DNA of 64,000 bases from Brienomyrus brachyistius (Eukaryota; Chordata; Actinopteri; Osteoglossiformes; Mormyridae), in contig NC_064539.1 of assembly GCF_023856365.1 (NCBI RefSeq), forward strand, positions 32,024,982 to 32,088,981, in the 5' to 3' direction. A program made the translations under genes and the position numbers. The notes beneath the pieces are model-generated. The model had not been told where the DNA came from and did not search any database. It was given only the letters and a program-made list of their open reading frames with translations. Below, piece by piece: positions 33,310 to 43,699 of this stretch. Every line of letters starts with the position of its first letter. Positions within the stretch are counted from its first letter, which is position 1.

Positions 33310-35976
33310 CTACTCTGACCCCCTGTTTCCCCTCCTCCTCCTCTCCCTCAGTGAGGAGTTGAACAGTTTGATGGCGTGTGGGACAAAGGAGTTTTTAAGT
33401 CTGCTGGTTCTCGACTTGGGGAGAAGCATCCTGTCACTGAACAGGCTCCTCTGTTTGTTTATGACAGTGTGCAGAGGGTGCCTAACATTGTCCATAATGG
33501 ACAGCAGTTTGTTGAGAGTTCTCTTCTCAGCCACTGTCAACAGAGAGTCCAGCTTCATGCCGACTACCGAGCCGGCCTTCCTGACTAGTTTTTCCAGCCT
33601 GGATAAGTCCCTCTTTGCTGTGCTGCTCCCCCAGCACACAACAGCGTAAAAGAGGACACTGGCAACCACAGACTGGTAGAACATCCACAGGAGCTTCCTG
33701 CAGATGTTGAAGGACCGCAGCCTCCTCAGGAAGTACAGTCTGCTTTGACCCTTTTTGTACAGGTGCTGTGTGTTCATTGTCCAGTCCAGTTTGTTATCCA
33801 CCCACAGTCCTAGGTACTTGTATAAGTTGACCACCTCCACTTCCTCTTCCCTGATCAGAACTGGTCGTGGACTTGGTCTGGACCTCCCAAAGTCAATGAC
33901 CAGCTCCTTAGTTTTTGAGGTGTTAAGCTGCAGGTGGTTTGTGTGGCACCAAGCTACAAAGTTCATCACCAGACCTCTGTACTCCTCTTCTTGGTCGTCC
34001 CTGATACACCCCATGATGGCTGTGTCATCTGCAAACTTCTGGATGTGACATAGTTCCGAGTTATAGCAGAAGTCTGAGGTGTACAGGGTGAAGAGCAGAG
34101 GGGATAGCACAGTTCCCTGTGGTGCTCCTGTGCTACTTACTACAGTGTCAGAGGTGACGTCCTTCAGCCTGACGTACTGATGTCTATCCGTGAGATAGTT
34201 GTGGATCCAGGCAGCTAGGCAGGGATCTACCTGCATTCTGGACATTTTTTCATGGAGCAGACAGGGCCGAATTGTATTAAAGGCACTAGAGAAATCCAGG
34301 AACAGGATTCTGACAGTGCCTTTTTCCTTGTCCAGGTGTGAATGGGCTCGGTGTAGGAGGTACAGTACGGCATCCTCCACACCGACATCTGTCTGGTAGG
34401 CAAACTGTAGGGGGTCCTGAGCATGTTGTACCTGGGGTCTAAGAAGGTTGAGAAAGAGCCGCTCCAGAGTCTTCATCAGATGTGACGTGAGTGCCACCGG
34501 TCGGTAGTCATTCAGCTCACTGGGCCTGTTCTTTTTTGGAACTGGGACAATGCAGGATGTCTTCCAGAGCGCAGGCACTCTCCCCAGTCGTAGACTGAGG
34601 TTGAAGACACGTTGTAGCGGCTCCCCGAGTTCAGCAGCACAGGTTTTTAGTAGCCTGGGGCACACCTTATCTGGGCCTGCTGCCTTCCTGGGGCGAAGCT
34701 TCCTCAGTTGTCCCCTGACCTGGTCTGCTGTGACGCTGTGAAGTGGCTGGGAGGAGGAGGGGGTGGGGGTGGAATCACCATGGTGTTGGAGGTGTTGGAG
34801 GAGGGGGTTTGAGGGAGGAAGAGGAGGGGGTGGGGTTGCTGTGGGCTGGTCAAACCTGTTGAAGAAGTTGTTGAGTTCGTTTGCCTTCTCCACAGTCCCC
34901 CCCGCTGTGCCGTTCTTGGTGTTGTAACCTGTGATGGTTTTCACACCCTTCCAGACGTCCCTCATATTGTTCTCCCCCAGCTTCTGCTCTACCTTCCTCC
35001 TGTATATGTCCTTTGCCTCCCTTACACATTGTTTTACCTCCCTCTGTGCTGTTTTCATCTCCTCCTTGTCTCTGTTCCTGAAGGCTTTCTTCTTTTTGTT
35101 GAGGACAGCTTTGACTTCCTGTGTCACCCACGGTTTGTTATTAGGGTAACACCGTACCGTCTTAGCAGGGGCGACCACGTCTACACAGAAATTGAGGTAA
35201 TCTGTTAGACAGTGTGTTACCCCCTCTATGTCCTCACCATGTGTGCTCAGTAACACATCCCAGTCCGTGGTGTCGTAGCAGTCTCTCAGGGCATCCTCCA
35301 TTTCAGGGGTCCATCTCCTGATGGAGCGTGTGGTGACAGGCTGCCTTTGAACCAGGGGTGTATATTGGGGTTTAAGGTAGACCAGGTTGTGGTCTGACTT
35401 CCCTAATGGGGGGAGGGGGGTGGCTCTGTATGCATCCCTCATATTAGCATACAGAAGGTCAATTGTCCTGTTGTTCCGTGTGGGGCAATCCACGAACTGG
35501 TAAAAAGACGCCAGTGTATAGTCCAAAGTGACGTGATTAAAATCTCCAGTTATTATAATGAAGGCCTCAGGGTGCTGTGTCTGCAGTCTTGCTGTAACTA
35601 TGTGTATTTTCTCATAGGCAGTGGCCGCGTCTGCCCTCGGAGGAATGTAAACACACACACAGATCACGTGACTGAGCTCCCGAGGCAAATAATATGGCCG
35701 CATGCTAACGACTAGCAGCTCCAGGTCTGGGCAGCATGAAGACGCTTTAACGGAGACATGCCCTGGATTACACCATCTGTTGTTAATGTAGACAATCAGT
35801 CCCCCTCCTCTGCTTTTCCCGCAGGCTTCTGCGTCTCTGTCGGCTCTCACAGACGCAAAACCGCGCAGGTCCACGTTAGCCTCTGGCGTTAGCTCGGTTA
35901 GCCACGTCTCCGTGAAGATGAATAAGCTGCACTCCCGGTACAACCGCTGATTGTTCAGTGCATGCAGCTCATCCAT
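33310..35976 (-). CDS. LINE ORF2: endonuclease and reverse transcriptase (888 residues)
   Basis: The protein nicks target DNA and reverse-transcribes the LINE RNA. Residues 1-200 are most of an AP-like endonuclease, with TETWL (22-26), GDFNH (144-148) and SDHN (194-197). The polymerase spans roughly 420-700, with PRKAAGPD, YRPVALTS, FLDFSSAFNT, GAPQGTVLSPLLF and the catalytic FADD (648-651). The C-terminal domain includes ILFYAVVCWGSS-like VLFYAVVCWGSS. The frame is uninterrupted. Its apparent N-terminus is abnormal: residues encoded upstream (36,244-35,978) belong to the same ORF but lie in another frame, so the first endonuclease strand is broken by a frameshift at about 35,977. The copy is therefore probably inactive though young. 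Confidence 0.92.
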   Translation of the reverse strand: MDELHALNNQRLYRECSLFIFTETWLTELTPEANVDLRGFASVRADRDAEACGKSRGGGLIVYINNRWCNPGHVSVKASSCCPDLELLVVSMRPYYLPRELSHVICVCVYIPPRADAATAYEKIHIVTARLQTQHPEAFIIITGDFNHVTLDYTLASFYQFVDCPTRNNRTIDLLYANMRDAYRATPLPPLGKSDHNLVYLKPQYTPLVQRQPVTTRSIRRWTPEMEDALRDCYDTTDWDVLLSTHGEDIEGVTHCLTDYLNFCVDVVAPAKTVRCYPNNKPWVTQEVKAVLNKKKKAFRNRDKEEMKTAQREVKQCVREAKDIYRRKVEQKLGENNMRDVWKGVKTITGYNTKNGTAGGTVEKANELNNFFNRFDQPTATPPPPLPPSNPLLQHLQHHGDSTPTPSSSQPLHSVTADQVRGQLRKLRPRKAAGPDKVCPRLLKTCAAELGEPLQRVFNLSLRLGRVPALWKTSCIVPVPKKNRPSELNDYRPVALTSHLMKTLERLFLNLLRPQVQHAQDPLQFAYQTDVGVEDAVLYLLHRAHSHLDKEKGTVRILFLDFSSAFNTIRPCLLHEKMSRMQVDPCLAAWIHNYLTDRHQYVRLKDVTSDTVVSSTGAPQGTVLSPLLFTLYTSDFCYNSELCHIQKFADDTAIMGCIRDDQEEEYRGLVMNFVAWCHTNHLQLNTSKTKELVIDFGRSRPSPRPVLIREEEVEVVNLYKYLGLWVDNKLDWTMNTQHLYKKGQSRLYFLRRLRSFNICRKLLWMFYQSVVASVLFYAVVCWGSSTAKRDLSRLEKLVRKAGSVVGMKLDSLLTVAEKRTLNKLLSIMDNVRHPLHTVINKQRSLFSDRMLLPKSRTSRLKNSFVPHAIKLFNSSLRERRRRGNRGSE

Positions 35977-35977
35977 C

Positions 35978-36244
35978 TTAGTTTACGTTGCCCGTAATCA
36001 CTGAAGGGATAGATGGTTTAAAGCGCCTCCGGTGCTCCGCTGTCCTCGCCTTAAGCTTCGCTCCGGCCCTGCAGCCTCGGTATCTCCTCTTCAGCTCCGG
36101 CGGAATGTGGTGTCGTATGTCGGTCCGTGCTGTTGTTTTCAGCGCCAGCAGCTCTTCTCGCGAATAAACGAAAGAACTCGCTAATGTTGTGGTTCTAAAA
36201 AGTGCTGTATCCATGGGATACGTAAATACGCACCATGTCTCCAT
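35978..36244 (-). pseudogene. Frameshifted 5' part of LINE ORF2
   Basis: An 88-codon stretch ending KLKARTAEHRRRFKPSIPSV then ITGNVN and a TAA. In related LINEs the I-x-GNVN string leads directly into the MDEL start of the endonuclease. Here only taag separates the two in different frames, consistent with a small deletion. Confidence 0.75.
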
Positions 36245-36360
36245 GGAGAGTTGAAAGTAAAGTAAAGAAAAAGGGTTTAAAAATAAAATAAAAGCACGGT
36301 GGTACAGAGCTACTGGAGAGGCTGCCGACTCCTTCGGCGCCAGGTTACAAGGTTACAAGG

Positions 36361-37150
36361 TCTAGTCTCCATGACATGCCTAGGCTGAGATACACCCACT
36401 TCCGGTTTTGATGCTAACATGCTTGTAACTTTATTAGTACATTGCCAATTTTGACGCTAGTTAAATCATTTGACTCTACTCATCAAGACGGATCTGCGGA
36501 ACTTTGTTTCTAGTCTCTACGACATTCCTTGGCGTAGATAGACCCACTTCCGGTTTTGACGCTAACATGCTAACATACTTGGAGCTTTATTTGTATATTA
36601 CCTATTTTGACGGTAGTTGCATCATCTGACTCTACTCATCAAGATGGATGTGAGGAACTTTGGTTATAATCTCCATGACATGCCTAGGCTGAGAAACACC
36701 CACTTCCGGTTTTGATGCTAACATGCTAACATGCTTGTAGCTTTATTTTTACATTGACTATTTTGATATTAATTTCATCACTTGAGTCTAGTCATCAAGC
36801 CGGATCTGAAAAACTTTGTTTCTAGTCTCAACGATATTCCTACGCCGAGAAACGCCCACTGTTTAATGCTAACATGCTAAGTTATGAGATAACTACAGAT
36901 TCTGAATCTGGGAGGCGCAGTACGCCTCGATCCAAAGATACAGCCTGATCTGAGCTTGATAAGACATTTTACATGCTAACAGGCTAGCATGCTAATTTTT
37001 GAGATAGCTAAAATGCTTGTAGCTCTTTTTGTACATATCTTTTTGCCTATTTTGACAGTAGTGTGATCACTTGACTCTCGTCATGAAGACGGATCTGAGG
37101 AACTTTGTTTCTAGTCTCTACGACATTCCTAGGCGGAGATACGCTCACTT
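36361..37150. repeat. Diverged satellite block, right part
   Basis: Continuation of the satellite interrupted by the LINE: tctagtctccatgacatgcc, cccacttccggttttgatgc and gctaacatgctaac recur, with the longer gggaggcgcagtacgcctcg variant near 36,900. Confidence 0.88.
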
Positions 37151-37365
37151 CCCAGCCAACATGTCCACATGGGCCCCATATGGGTTAAAAATAGGCTACA
37201 TGGGTTCCAAGTGGGCATGGGCTAGAACTGGGCAAATTGTGTGGGTACCACATGGTTTACGTAACATGGGCCCTGACTAGGAAGCCAATGTGGGCTGACT
37301 GTATGGGCCCTTTATGGGATAGAAGTGGACTAAGTGGAAGTGTGGTGGTACTGGGCAACATTATC
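37150..37365. repeat. GGGCCC-rich short repeat
   Basis: Repeated words catgggcc, tatgggtt, atgggctaca, tgggccctga, tgtgggctgactgtatgggc. The string cagcccacatgggctgact with gtgggccc recurs at 44,630-44,660 and 45,545-45,575, so this is part of a dispersed family. No coding. Confidence 0.6.
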
Positions 37366-37370
37366 GAGAT

Positions 37371-37526
<156 letters not shown>

Positions 37527-38280
37527 AAGAAAGAAAGAAACTTTATTAATCCCTCGGGTAGATTCCTCTGGAAAATTTGGTTTCCAAGAGCACAGCACCG
37601 ACAGAAGTTACACAACGTGAGCAAATGTTATATATATACACATATATAGATACAAAGACAAAAAAAAACATACAAAAGGGATAAATAGAATAAATAGGAA
37701 TAAGACGAATACAAGGGAATTGCACCTTTCCAGTATTGAACCAAAAGTATTGCACAAAAGTATTGCACAGTGAAGTGAAGAGGCACTACAGCTTAGTTGT
37801 CCCCCCTCCTTTGTCCTCCTGTTTCCCCTCCCTCTCCCCTCCAGAGAGGAGTTAAACAGCTTGATGGCGTATGGGACAAAGGAGTTTTTAAGTCTGTTGG
37901 TTCTTGTCTTTGGGAGAAGCAACCTGTCACTGAACAGACTCCTCTGGTTGTTTATGGCCGTGTGCAGAGGATGCCCAGCATTGTCCATAATGTCCAGCAA
38001 TTATTTTAGTGTCCTTTTCTCTGCCACTGTCACCAGAGTGTCCAGCTTCGTGCCGACCACAGAGCTAGCCTTCCTGATCAGTTTTTTCAGCCTGGATGAG
38101 TCCTTCTTTGCTGTGCTGCTCCCCCAACACACCACAGCATAGAAAAGTACTCCAGCAACCACTGACTGGTAAAACATCCTCAGGAGCTTCCTGCAGATGT
38201 TAAAAGACCTCAGTCTCCTGAGGAAGTAGGAGCTTCCTGCAGATGTTAAAAGACCTCAGTCTCCTGAGGAAGTACGCAGT
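37527..38280 (-). mobile_element. 5'-truncated Rex1/CR1-like LINE
   Basis: Same 3' terminus (cgagggattaataaagtt on the minus strand) and same C-terminal peptide as the 33-36 kb LINE: LDIMDNAGHPLHTAINNQRS and KNSFVPYAIKLFNSS. Only the end of the polymerase ORF and the 3' UTR remain. A 46-bp segment (ggagcttcctgcagatgtta and on) is tandemly duplicated at about 38,184-38,274, at its truncated end. Confidence 0.88.
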
Positions 38281-39824
38281 ATCGCAGTATCGCTTCTTTC
38301 CTTCCTTTCAAAAATCCTTGAACGTACAGTCTACAACCAGCTTTCTCTCTATCTCTCTCAGAACAACCTCCAGGATCCTAATCAGTCTGGCTTTAAAGCA
38401 GCTCACTCTACAGAGACTGCCCTCTTAGCAGTCACTGAGAAGCTACATGCTACCAGATCAGTCAAACTGTCATCTGTCCTCATCCTTCTTGACCTATCAG
38501 CAGCATTTGACACGGTCAACCACAAAACTCTCCTATCCATCCTTAGGAGTCTTGGCATTGGTGGCCTGGCCTGGCGCTGGCTGGCTTCCTACCTAGAAGG
38601 CCGAACATACCAAGTGACATGGAATGGATCCACATCTACTCCACGTTGTCTTTCCACCAGTGTCCCTCAGGGCTCAGTTCTTGGCCCTCTCCTATTCTCC
38701 CTCTACACTAAATCTCTTGGCGAAGTCATATCCTCACATGGCTTCTCCTACCACTGCTATGCCGACGACACTCAACTCATCCTCTCCTTCCCTCCCTCAG
38801 ACACTCATGTCTCCACTAAGATCTCTACATGCTTGGCAGACATCTCATCTTGGATGACCACTCACCAGCTAAAACTCAACACTAGTAAAACTGAGCTGCT
38901 TTACATCCCGGCTGACTCATCCCCCCTCCAGGACCTTGCGATCTCTTTCGAAAACTCCCTGATCCGTCCTTCGGTTTCTGCTAGAAACCTTGGAGTTACC
39001 ATAGATGATCGGTTGTCATTTTCCTCACATATCGCCAGTCTTTCTCGCTCTTGTCGGTTTCTCCTCTTTAACATCAAGAGGATACGTCCATTTCTTTCCA
39101 CTCAGGCTACCCAGATACTCGTCCAGTCCCTCGTCATCTCACGCCTTGACTACTGTAACTCGCTTCTAGCGGGTTTACCACTGAGCGCCATCCGTCCCCT
39201 CCAACTGATTCAGAATGCAGCTGCTCGTCTTGTTTTCAACCTTCCCAAGTTCTCCCACACCACTCCTTTGCTGCGCTCCCTCCACTGGCTTCCTGTAGCT
39301 GCACGCATCAGATTCAAAACACTGATGCTCGCATACAAAGCCAAAAATTCTCTGACACCATCCTACCTAAAGGACCTCATCACACCCCGCTCTGCACCAC
39401 GATCTCTCCGATCCTCCAGCACTGCTCGACTGGTCCCAACCCTAACCCTCCCCTCAAGGCACAAGGAAGACACGCATCTCGGCTCTTCTCTGTCCTGGCA
39501 CCTAATTGGTGGAATGAACTCCCCCTAGATGTCCGAACAGCTGAATCCTTGACTGTCTTCAAGCGACGACTCAAAACTTTTCTTTTTCAGAAATACCTGA
39601 CGTAGAACTTCTATATTCTTACTCGACTCTTTTTCTGGTGTGTGTTTAAAAAAAAAATAAAAAATTCTGCACTACTCAATGGAGTTCTCAGAGATAGTAT
39701 TCATAGCTTGGGTCCTTATTGAGCTAGCATCGGAAATTCATTGCAGAGTCTCAAAGCACTTATGTAAGTCCCTCTGGCTAAGGGCGTCTGCCAAATCCTG
39801 TAAATGTAAATGTAAATGTAAATG
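38281..39824 (+). mobile_element. L2-type LINE, 5'-truncated
   Basis: A plus-strand L2/Maui-like LINE. From about 38,330 the frame is open through LQDPNQSGFKAAHSTETALL, VLILLDLSAAFDTVNH, SVPQGSVLGPLLFSLY and HCYADDTQLILS (catalytic YADD), to RLDYCNSLLAGLP and LHWLPVAARIRFK. It breaks by frameshift near 39,440-39,500. The terminal peptide NELPLDVRTAESLTVFKRRL lies in another frame, ending at TAG 39,603. The 3' end ggcgtctgccaaatcctg plus (TGTAAA)n is the characteristic L2 tail. It meets the minus-strand LINE tail-out at 38,280. Confidence 0.92.
38614..39528 (+). pseudogene. L2 reverse-transcriptase ORF remnant
   Basis: An open stretch of about 305 codons (open further upstream without an ATG) carrying the polymerase palm with YADD and the thumb. 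There is no endonuclease domain, because the element is 5'-truncated, and the C-terminus is frameshifted. It is not a functional gene. Confidence 0.85.
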
Positions 39825-40135
39825 GGTGCTTAAACGATCTAACGTCAAAGTTAACATTACATACTGTAAGGCTAAGTATCGCTAACATTGAGAAAGAACC
39901 AGCTTGTTTTTGTCTGCTTAAAGCCTCATTTAATTGTTGATACAGTTTTAATTAATTTTCCTTAGATATATACAATAAGGTAATGTAATCTGTTATACCA
40001 TTAATTTACTGGTCTTTCATGTAAGTTAACTGGGCTAGAGCCCTTTTGCTTAAGGCATCATGTATTTTGGTAGTAATACACCTCTCACTGGGTAGCCCAA
40101 TCCCATTAGAAATTTATTTATTAATATTATAGTGG
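39825..40135. other. Unassigned spacer
   Basis: AT-rich sequence between the L2 tail and the SINE; nothing recognised. Its last 12 bp (atattatagtgg, 40,124-40,135) are the SINE target duplication. Confidence 0.5.
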
Positions 40136-40494
40136 GGGCTGGGGCGGCATGGTGGTGCAGTGGTTAACACTGTTGCCTCACACCACTGGGACCTGGGTTC
40201 GAGTCTCCGCCTGGGTCACATGTGTGCAGAGTTTGCATGTTCTCCCCATGTCGTCGTGGGGTTTCCTCCGGGTACTCCGGTTTCCCCCCACGGTCCAAAA
40301 ACATGCTGAGGCTAATTGGAGTTACGAAATCGCCCATAGGTATGCATGCGTGACTGACTGGTGTGTGAATGTGCCCTGCGATGGGCTGGCCCCCCATCCT
40401 GGGTTGTTCCCTGCCTCATGCCCATTGATTCCGGGATAGGCTCCAGACCCCCCGCGACCCAGTAGGATAAGCGGTTTGAAAAATGGATGGATGG
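40136..40494 (+). mobile_element. tRNA-derived SINE, full length, with 12-bp target duplication
   Basis: The head carries a Pol III A-box-like string (tggtgcagtggttaac) and a perfect-looking B box (ggttcgagtct). The body includes tgccctgcgatgggctggcc and ttccgggataggctccagac. The tail is (ATGG)n. Both flanks are atattatagtgg (40,124-40,135 and 40,495-40,506), the signature of LINE-mediated insertion. It is the best-preserved of four copies in the window. Confidence 0.92.
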
Positions 40495-40506
40495 ATATTA
40501 TAGTGG

Positions 40507-41174
40507 CTGCTTGTCAACTCAGCGATAAAACTAAATCAAACAACTACTGCACCCTGCACAGGTACAATGTACTCAGGTAAAGACACAACTCTCCATTATT
40601 GCGATTTTGATGGTTTATTTCTCCCATTGAGCAAACAAACAGCATTTCCTTTCTCTCTTTTGCTCTGGTAAAAAACCATATGCGGGCACCCTGGTGTGCC
40701 CGCACTCCTCCCTTCTACCTACATATATACACATTACATGTACCTACTAGTGCCTCCCAGTCCATCCAACGAACATTACAATAAAAAAATATAGCTCCAA
40801 CAAATATAACAGTGCAAACTGAACAATCAAGATATTATCTGTTGATAGATGTGTTATGTCATGTCTTTTTTTTTTTTTTTTTTTAAATATTCCCTCCACC
40901 ACCCCCCCTCTGCGGAGGACTACTTTATTTCTGTTTATTTATTCTTTTTTTTTTATTTCCTCAAGAGAGGGAGAGGGAGAGAGAGGGGGACAGAAAGACG
41001 AAAACAGAGAAGAAGGGAAATAGAGAGGGAGGGAGGGAAAAGAGAAAAAAAAAGGAAAAGAAGAAAGAAAACCACAGATAATCTGCTACAATACCTGCTG
41101 ATGAGAGAAAACAACAACCAACATCTGTACGAATCACAATGAGAATGTTAAGGAGCAACAGCCGATCAAGACAA
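40507..41174. other. Low-complexity spacer
   Basis: Contains a perfect short hairpin (gcgggcac/gtgcccgc, 40,683-40,704), a T run of about 19 at 40,865, and a purine-rich strand-asymmetric tract at 40,965-41,070. No gene recognised. Confidence 0.5.
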
Positions 41175-41288
41175 TGTGTGTCTGTGAGAACATGTGTGTA
41201 CACCTGTATGTGTCTGTGAGAACCTGTGTGTACACCTGTATGTGTCTGTGAGTACCTGTCTGTACCCCTGTGTGCACACCTGTGTATG
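41175..41288. repeat. 32-bp minisatellite, about 3.5 copies
   Basis: Unit tgtgtctgtgagaacctgtg then tgtacacctgta, repeated with slight changes. Confidence 0.8.
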
Positions 41289-41329
41289 TGAGCGCGCTGG
41301 TGTTCAAAAGGTTACTCCATGTAAATGTC

Positions 41330-43440
41330 TAGTAGTGTGTGTGGGGAGCCACAGCCCCATCCCCAAGGACATGAAGCCGACACGGAGGAGGCCCGGACCC
41401 CAGACATCCAGAGGCCCCCCAGGGCATGGGAGCCCCCGGAGGACCGCCGCAGGGAGAATAGCAGCCCCTCACCCAGAAAAGGGCAGAGGAGAGCTCCGGA
41501 GGGAGGCCATCCGGCAGCTACAGTGCAGGAGCCCCAGGGGGCCGTGGCGGCGAGCCCGCAGGCTCCGCCGGCGGCCGGCCCCACCAGGGCAGACCAGGCC
41601 CTGGGCCCAGAGATCCAAGGACCCCCCACCCCCCAGCAAGGGCCCGACAGAGCCAGGAGGGCCAGATCCCGCCAGGCAACCGCCGAGGGTGAGCCAGCAC
41701 CCACTCGAGCACCCAACCCCGGACAACGAGAACCACCAACGCACCAGCGGCCGGGGGCCCCATCCACCGGCAGGGAGTGTGGCGGGGGGGAATAGAGCCC
41801 GAGATGTTATTTCGGGTGGAGTCTAGGACCCAACCTGACACATGCGTATAGACAAACAGGCATACACATATACAAGCATACGTTCCCACCCTCATGCACA
41901 CATAAACAAATATTTACACATTCACCCAACATGGAGACACACAGAAATGAACGCTGTACACATACTCTCACTCCCCATATATACCCCATTTTTTTTTTCC
42001 TCTGGCGAGGAGACCAGAAGACCACCCCGGACCCCGCAGCAGCCGAGAAGCCCACCAGTCCAGACCCCGACCAGACGGCCAGCTCTTCCTCTCTCAGCCC
42101 CCAGCCCCAAATGGTGAACGGAGAACGGGGGTGTGAAAAGACCCCATGCCCCCCTTCGCCCGCTCAGATGTAGTGTTGGTGCGTGTTGTTCTAAAGTGCT
42201 TTTAAAACAGGTGAAGGGCATGACGCTAACCACCCCCTGCAGACCAACAGTTGGTGTTAGCTCGGCCCCTCACCAGAACCCTCAATGTCTATGTGCAATT
42301 AAAATTGAGATGTGGGCCCTGGCACCAGAGGTAAGTCTGAATGAACAGACCGCCCTCTGGATGCCATACTGTGTGCCCACCCCCAAGGCCCTAAATGTAT
42401 GTGTCATGAGAGAGTCAGTGATGAGTGTCTAAGTTGTGATGTATGATTGAGATGTCTGATTGAGATGCAGGTGGTCGCGAGGGGACAGAGGAGGGATACC
42501 TCCCCTGTATCCCAGCAACGCACCTGCACCTCAAAGCCCTACGTGTGTGGTGGTGTGATGGAGTGGGAGGAGGGAGGCACTTCGGGATGGGGAGGACAGG
42601 AATGGGGGGGGGCAAGTTCCCCCCCCCTCTGGAGCCAGCTCCCCCGCTGACCCCCATAGGCACCCCCCGCTCCCCGAAATCCACCCAGGGCAGGGGGCCC
42701 AGGCCCATCCAGACTGGGGCCCAAGGCAGCGGTGCCACCCGGCCCCACAGAGCCCAAGGCGCCTCACTGGCCCCCACCCCAGAGGAAAAACTACCCCCAC
42801 CCCAGCATTCAGTCAACTCCCATACTGCATAAGACAAAAGACATCCATGTTGAGTCCTTCCTCCTCCTCTATTGGATTCCCCCCCCCCCCACCCCCGCAG
42901 AATGGATACCCCAAAAGCAGGGATCCCCTGCGGACAGATGGTAAGAACCTCCCCGCCAGCCGAAGAGGCCCCCAGCTCCACCGATGCGCCGAAGGCCCCC
43001 GCACCGGGGCCGAGCCCCCGTGCATGCACCAACCCACATCCCGGCGGCATACCCACCAGGACCCAAGCCCCCCCAGCCCAGCTGGAACCCCGGCCCGGAG
43101 GCAGAGCGCCCCCAGAACCCCAAGCCCGCCCCGGATCTACCCAGGAGCAGCATGGCCACCAGGCCGGGAACCTACGTCCACCGGCACAGGCTCCCCCAGC
43201 AGCGCCGCCTGCAGCCGCCAGAAGGACCCCACCCAAGAGCCACCAAAGCCCCATCCAGGCCAGGACCGCAGTCCCAGCGCCGAACCCCCCCAGCAACCCA
43301 CCCCCAGGGAACCCCCAGACGCCCCAAGCCAAAATGCCCCCCCCATGCCAACGACACCGACCAAAGCAGGACAAAACCCTGACCCCCCACCCCCACTAGG
43401 TGATGGAGCTGATCAAAGGAGCCCAGAGAGATTGATCTAG
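41330..43440. repeat. C-rich, strand-asymmetric block of unknown class
   Basis: About 2.1 kb with very high C on the plus strand (runs such as ccccccccccaccccc near 42,882), abrupt edges and few stop codons in most frames. Several overlapping Pro/Arg-rich (plus) and Gly-rich (minus) reading frames of 90-319 codons result from composition. None shows a domain, and overlaps in several frames argue against coding. Similar sequence in fish is often mispredicted as a 'basic proline-rich protein'. It is probably part of an unclassified mobile element. Confidence 0.55.
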
Positions 43441-43699
43441 TGTGGCGGCAGAAGCTGTATCAAGACTAATATGGTTCAACAAACTGTCTCTATATTGGTT
43501 GATATTAAGGTTATTTTTATTCTTTCAGTTCATAAGGACAGTCTTCTTAGCAATGCATAAGGCGGTGAAAGCCATTTGGGTTGTGTCAAAATCTGTAGTG
43601 ACACCATCTAGGTCGCCCAACAAGCAGACTGAAGGAGAGGCTGGAATGTCATGTCTTTAATGCTTTCTCAGATGTTCCTTTCTCTTTAACAATTCTCAT
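43441..43699. other. Unassigned spacer
   Basis: Sequence between the C-rich block and the transposase relic; nothing specific recognised. Confidence 0.4.

Larger units (their letters stand above)
33027..36360 (-). mobile_element. Rex1/CR1-like LINE, nearly full length, inserted in satellite
   Basis: A minus-strand non-LTR retrotransposon. Its 3' end is cgagggattaataaagtt followed by a (CTAT)n tail, the familiar fish LINE terminus. A long endonuclease/polymerase reading frame fills the element. The 5' end has short duplicated ggttacaagg words. It lies precisely inside one satellite monomer with a 5-bp duplication (tctag). The family name is tentative. Confidence 0.88.

Noticed and set aside
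36898..36930. gggaggcgcagtacgcctcg as a regulatory palindrome
   Set aside because: It recurs as part of the longer satellite variant unit, so it is explained by the repeat.
40149..40230. tRNA gene
   Set aside because: A and B box-like strings are those of a SINE head; the sequence does not fold as a tRNA and continues into the SINE body and tail.
42415..43374. 319-codon Gly-rich minus-strand gene
   Set aside because: It overlaps several equally open Pro-rich plus-strand frames in a C-rich block; composition explains it.
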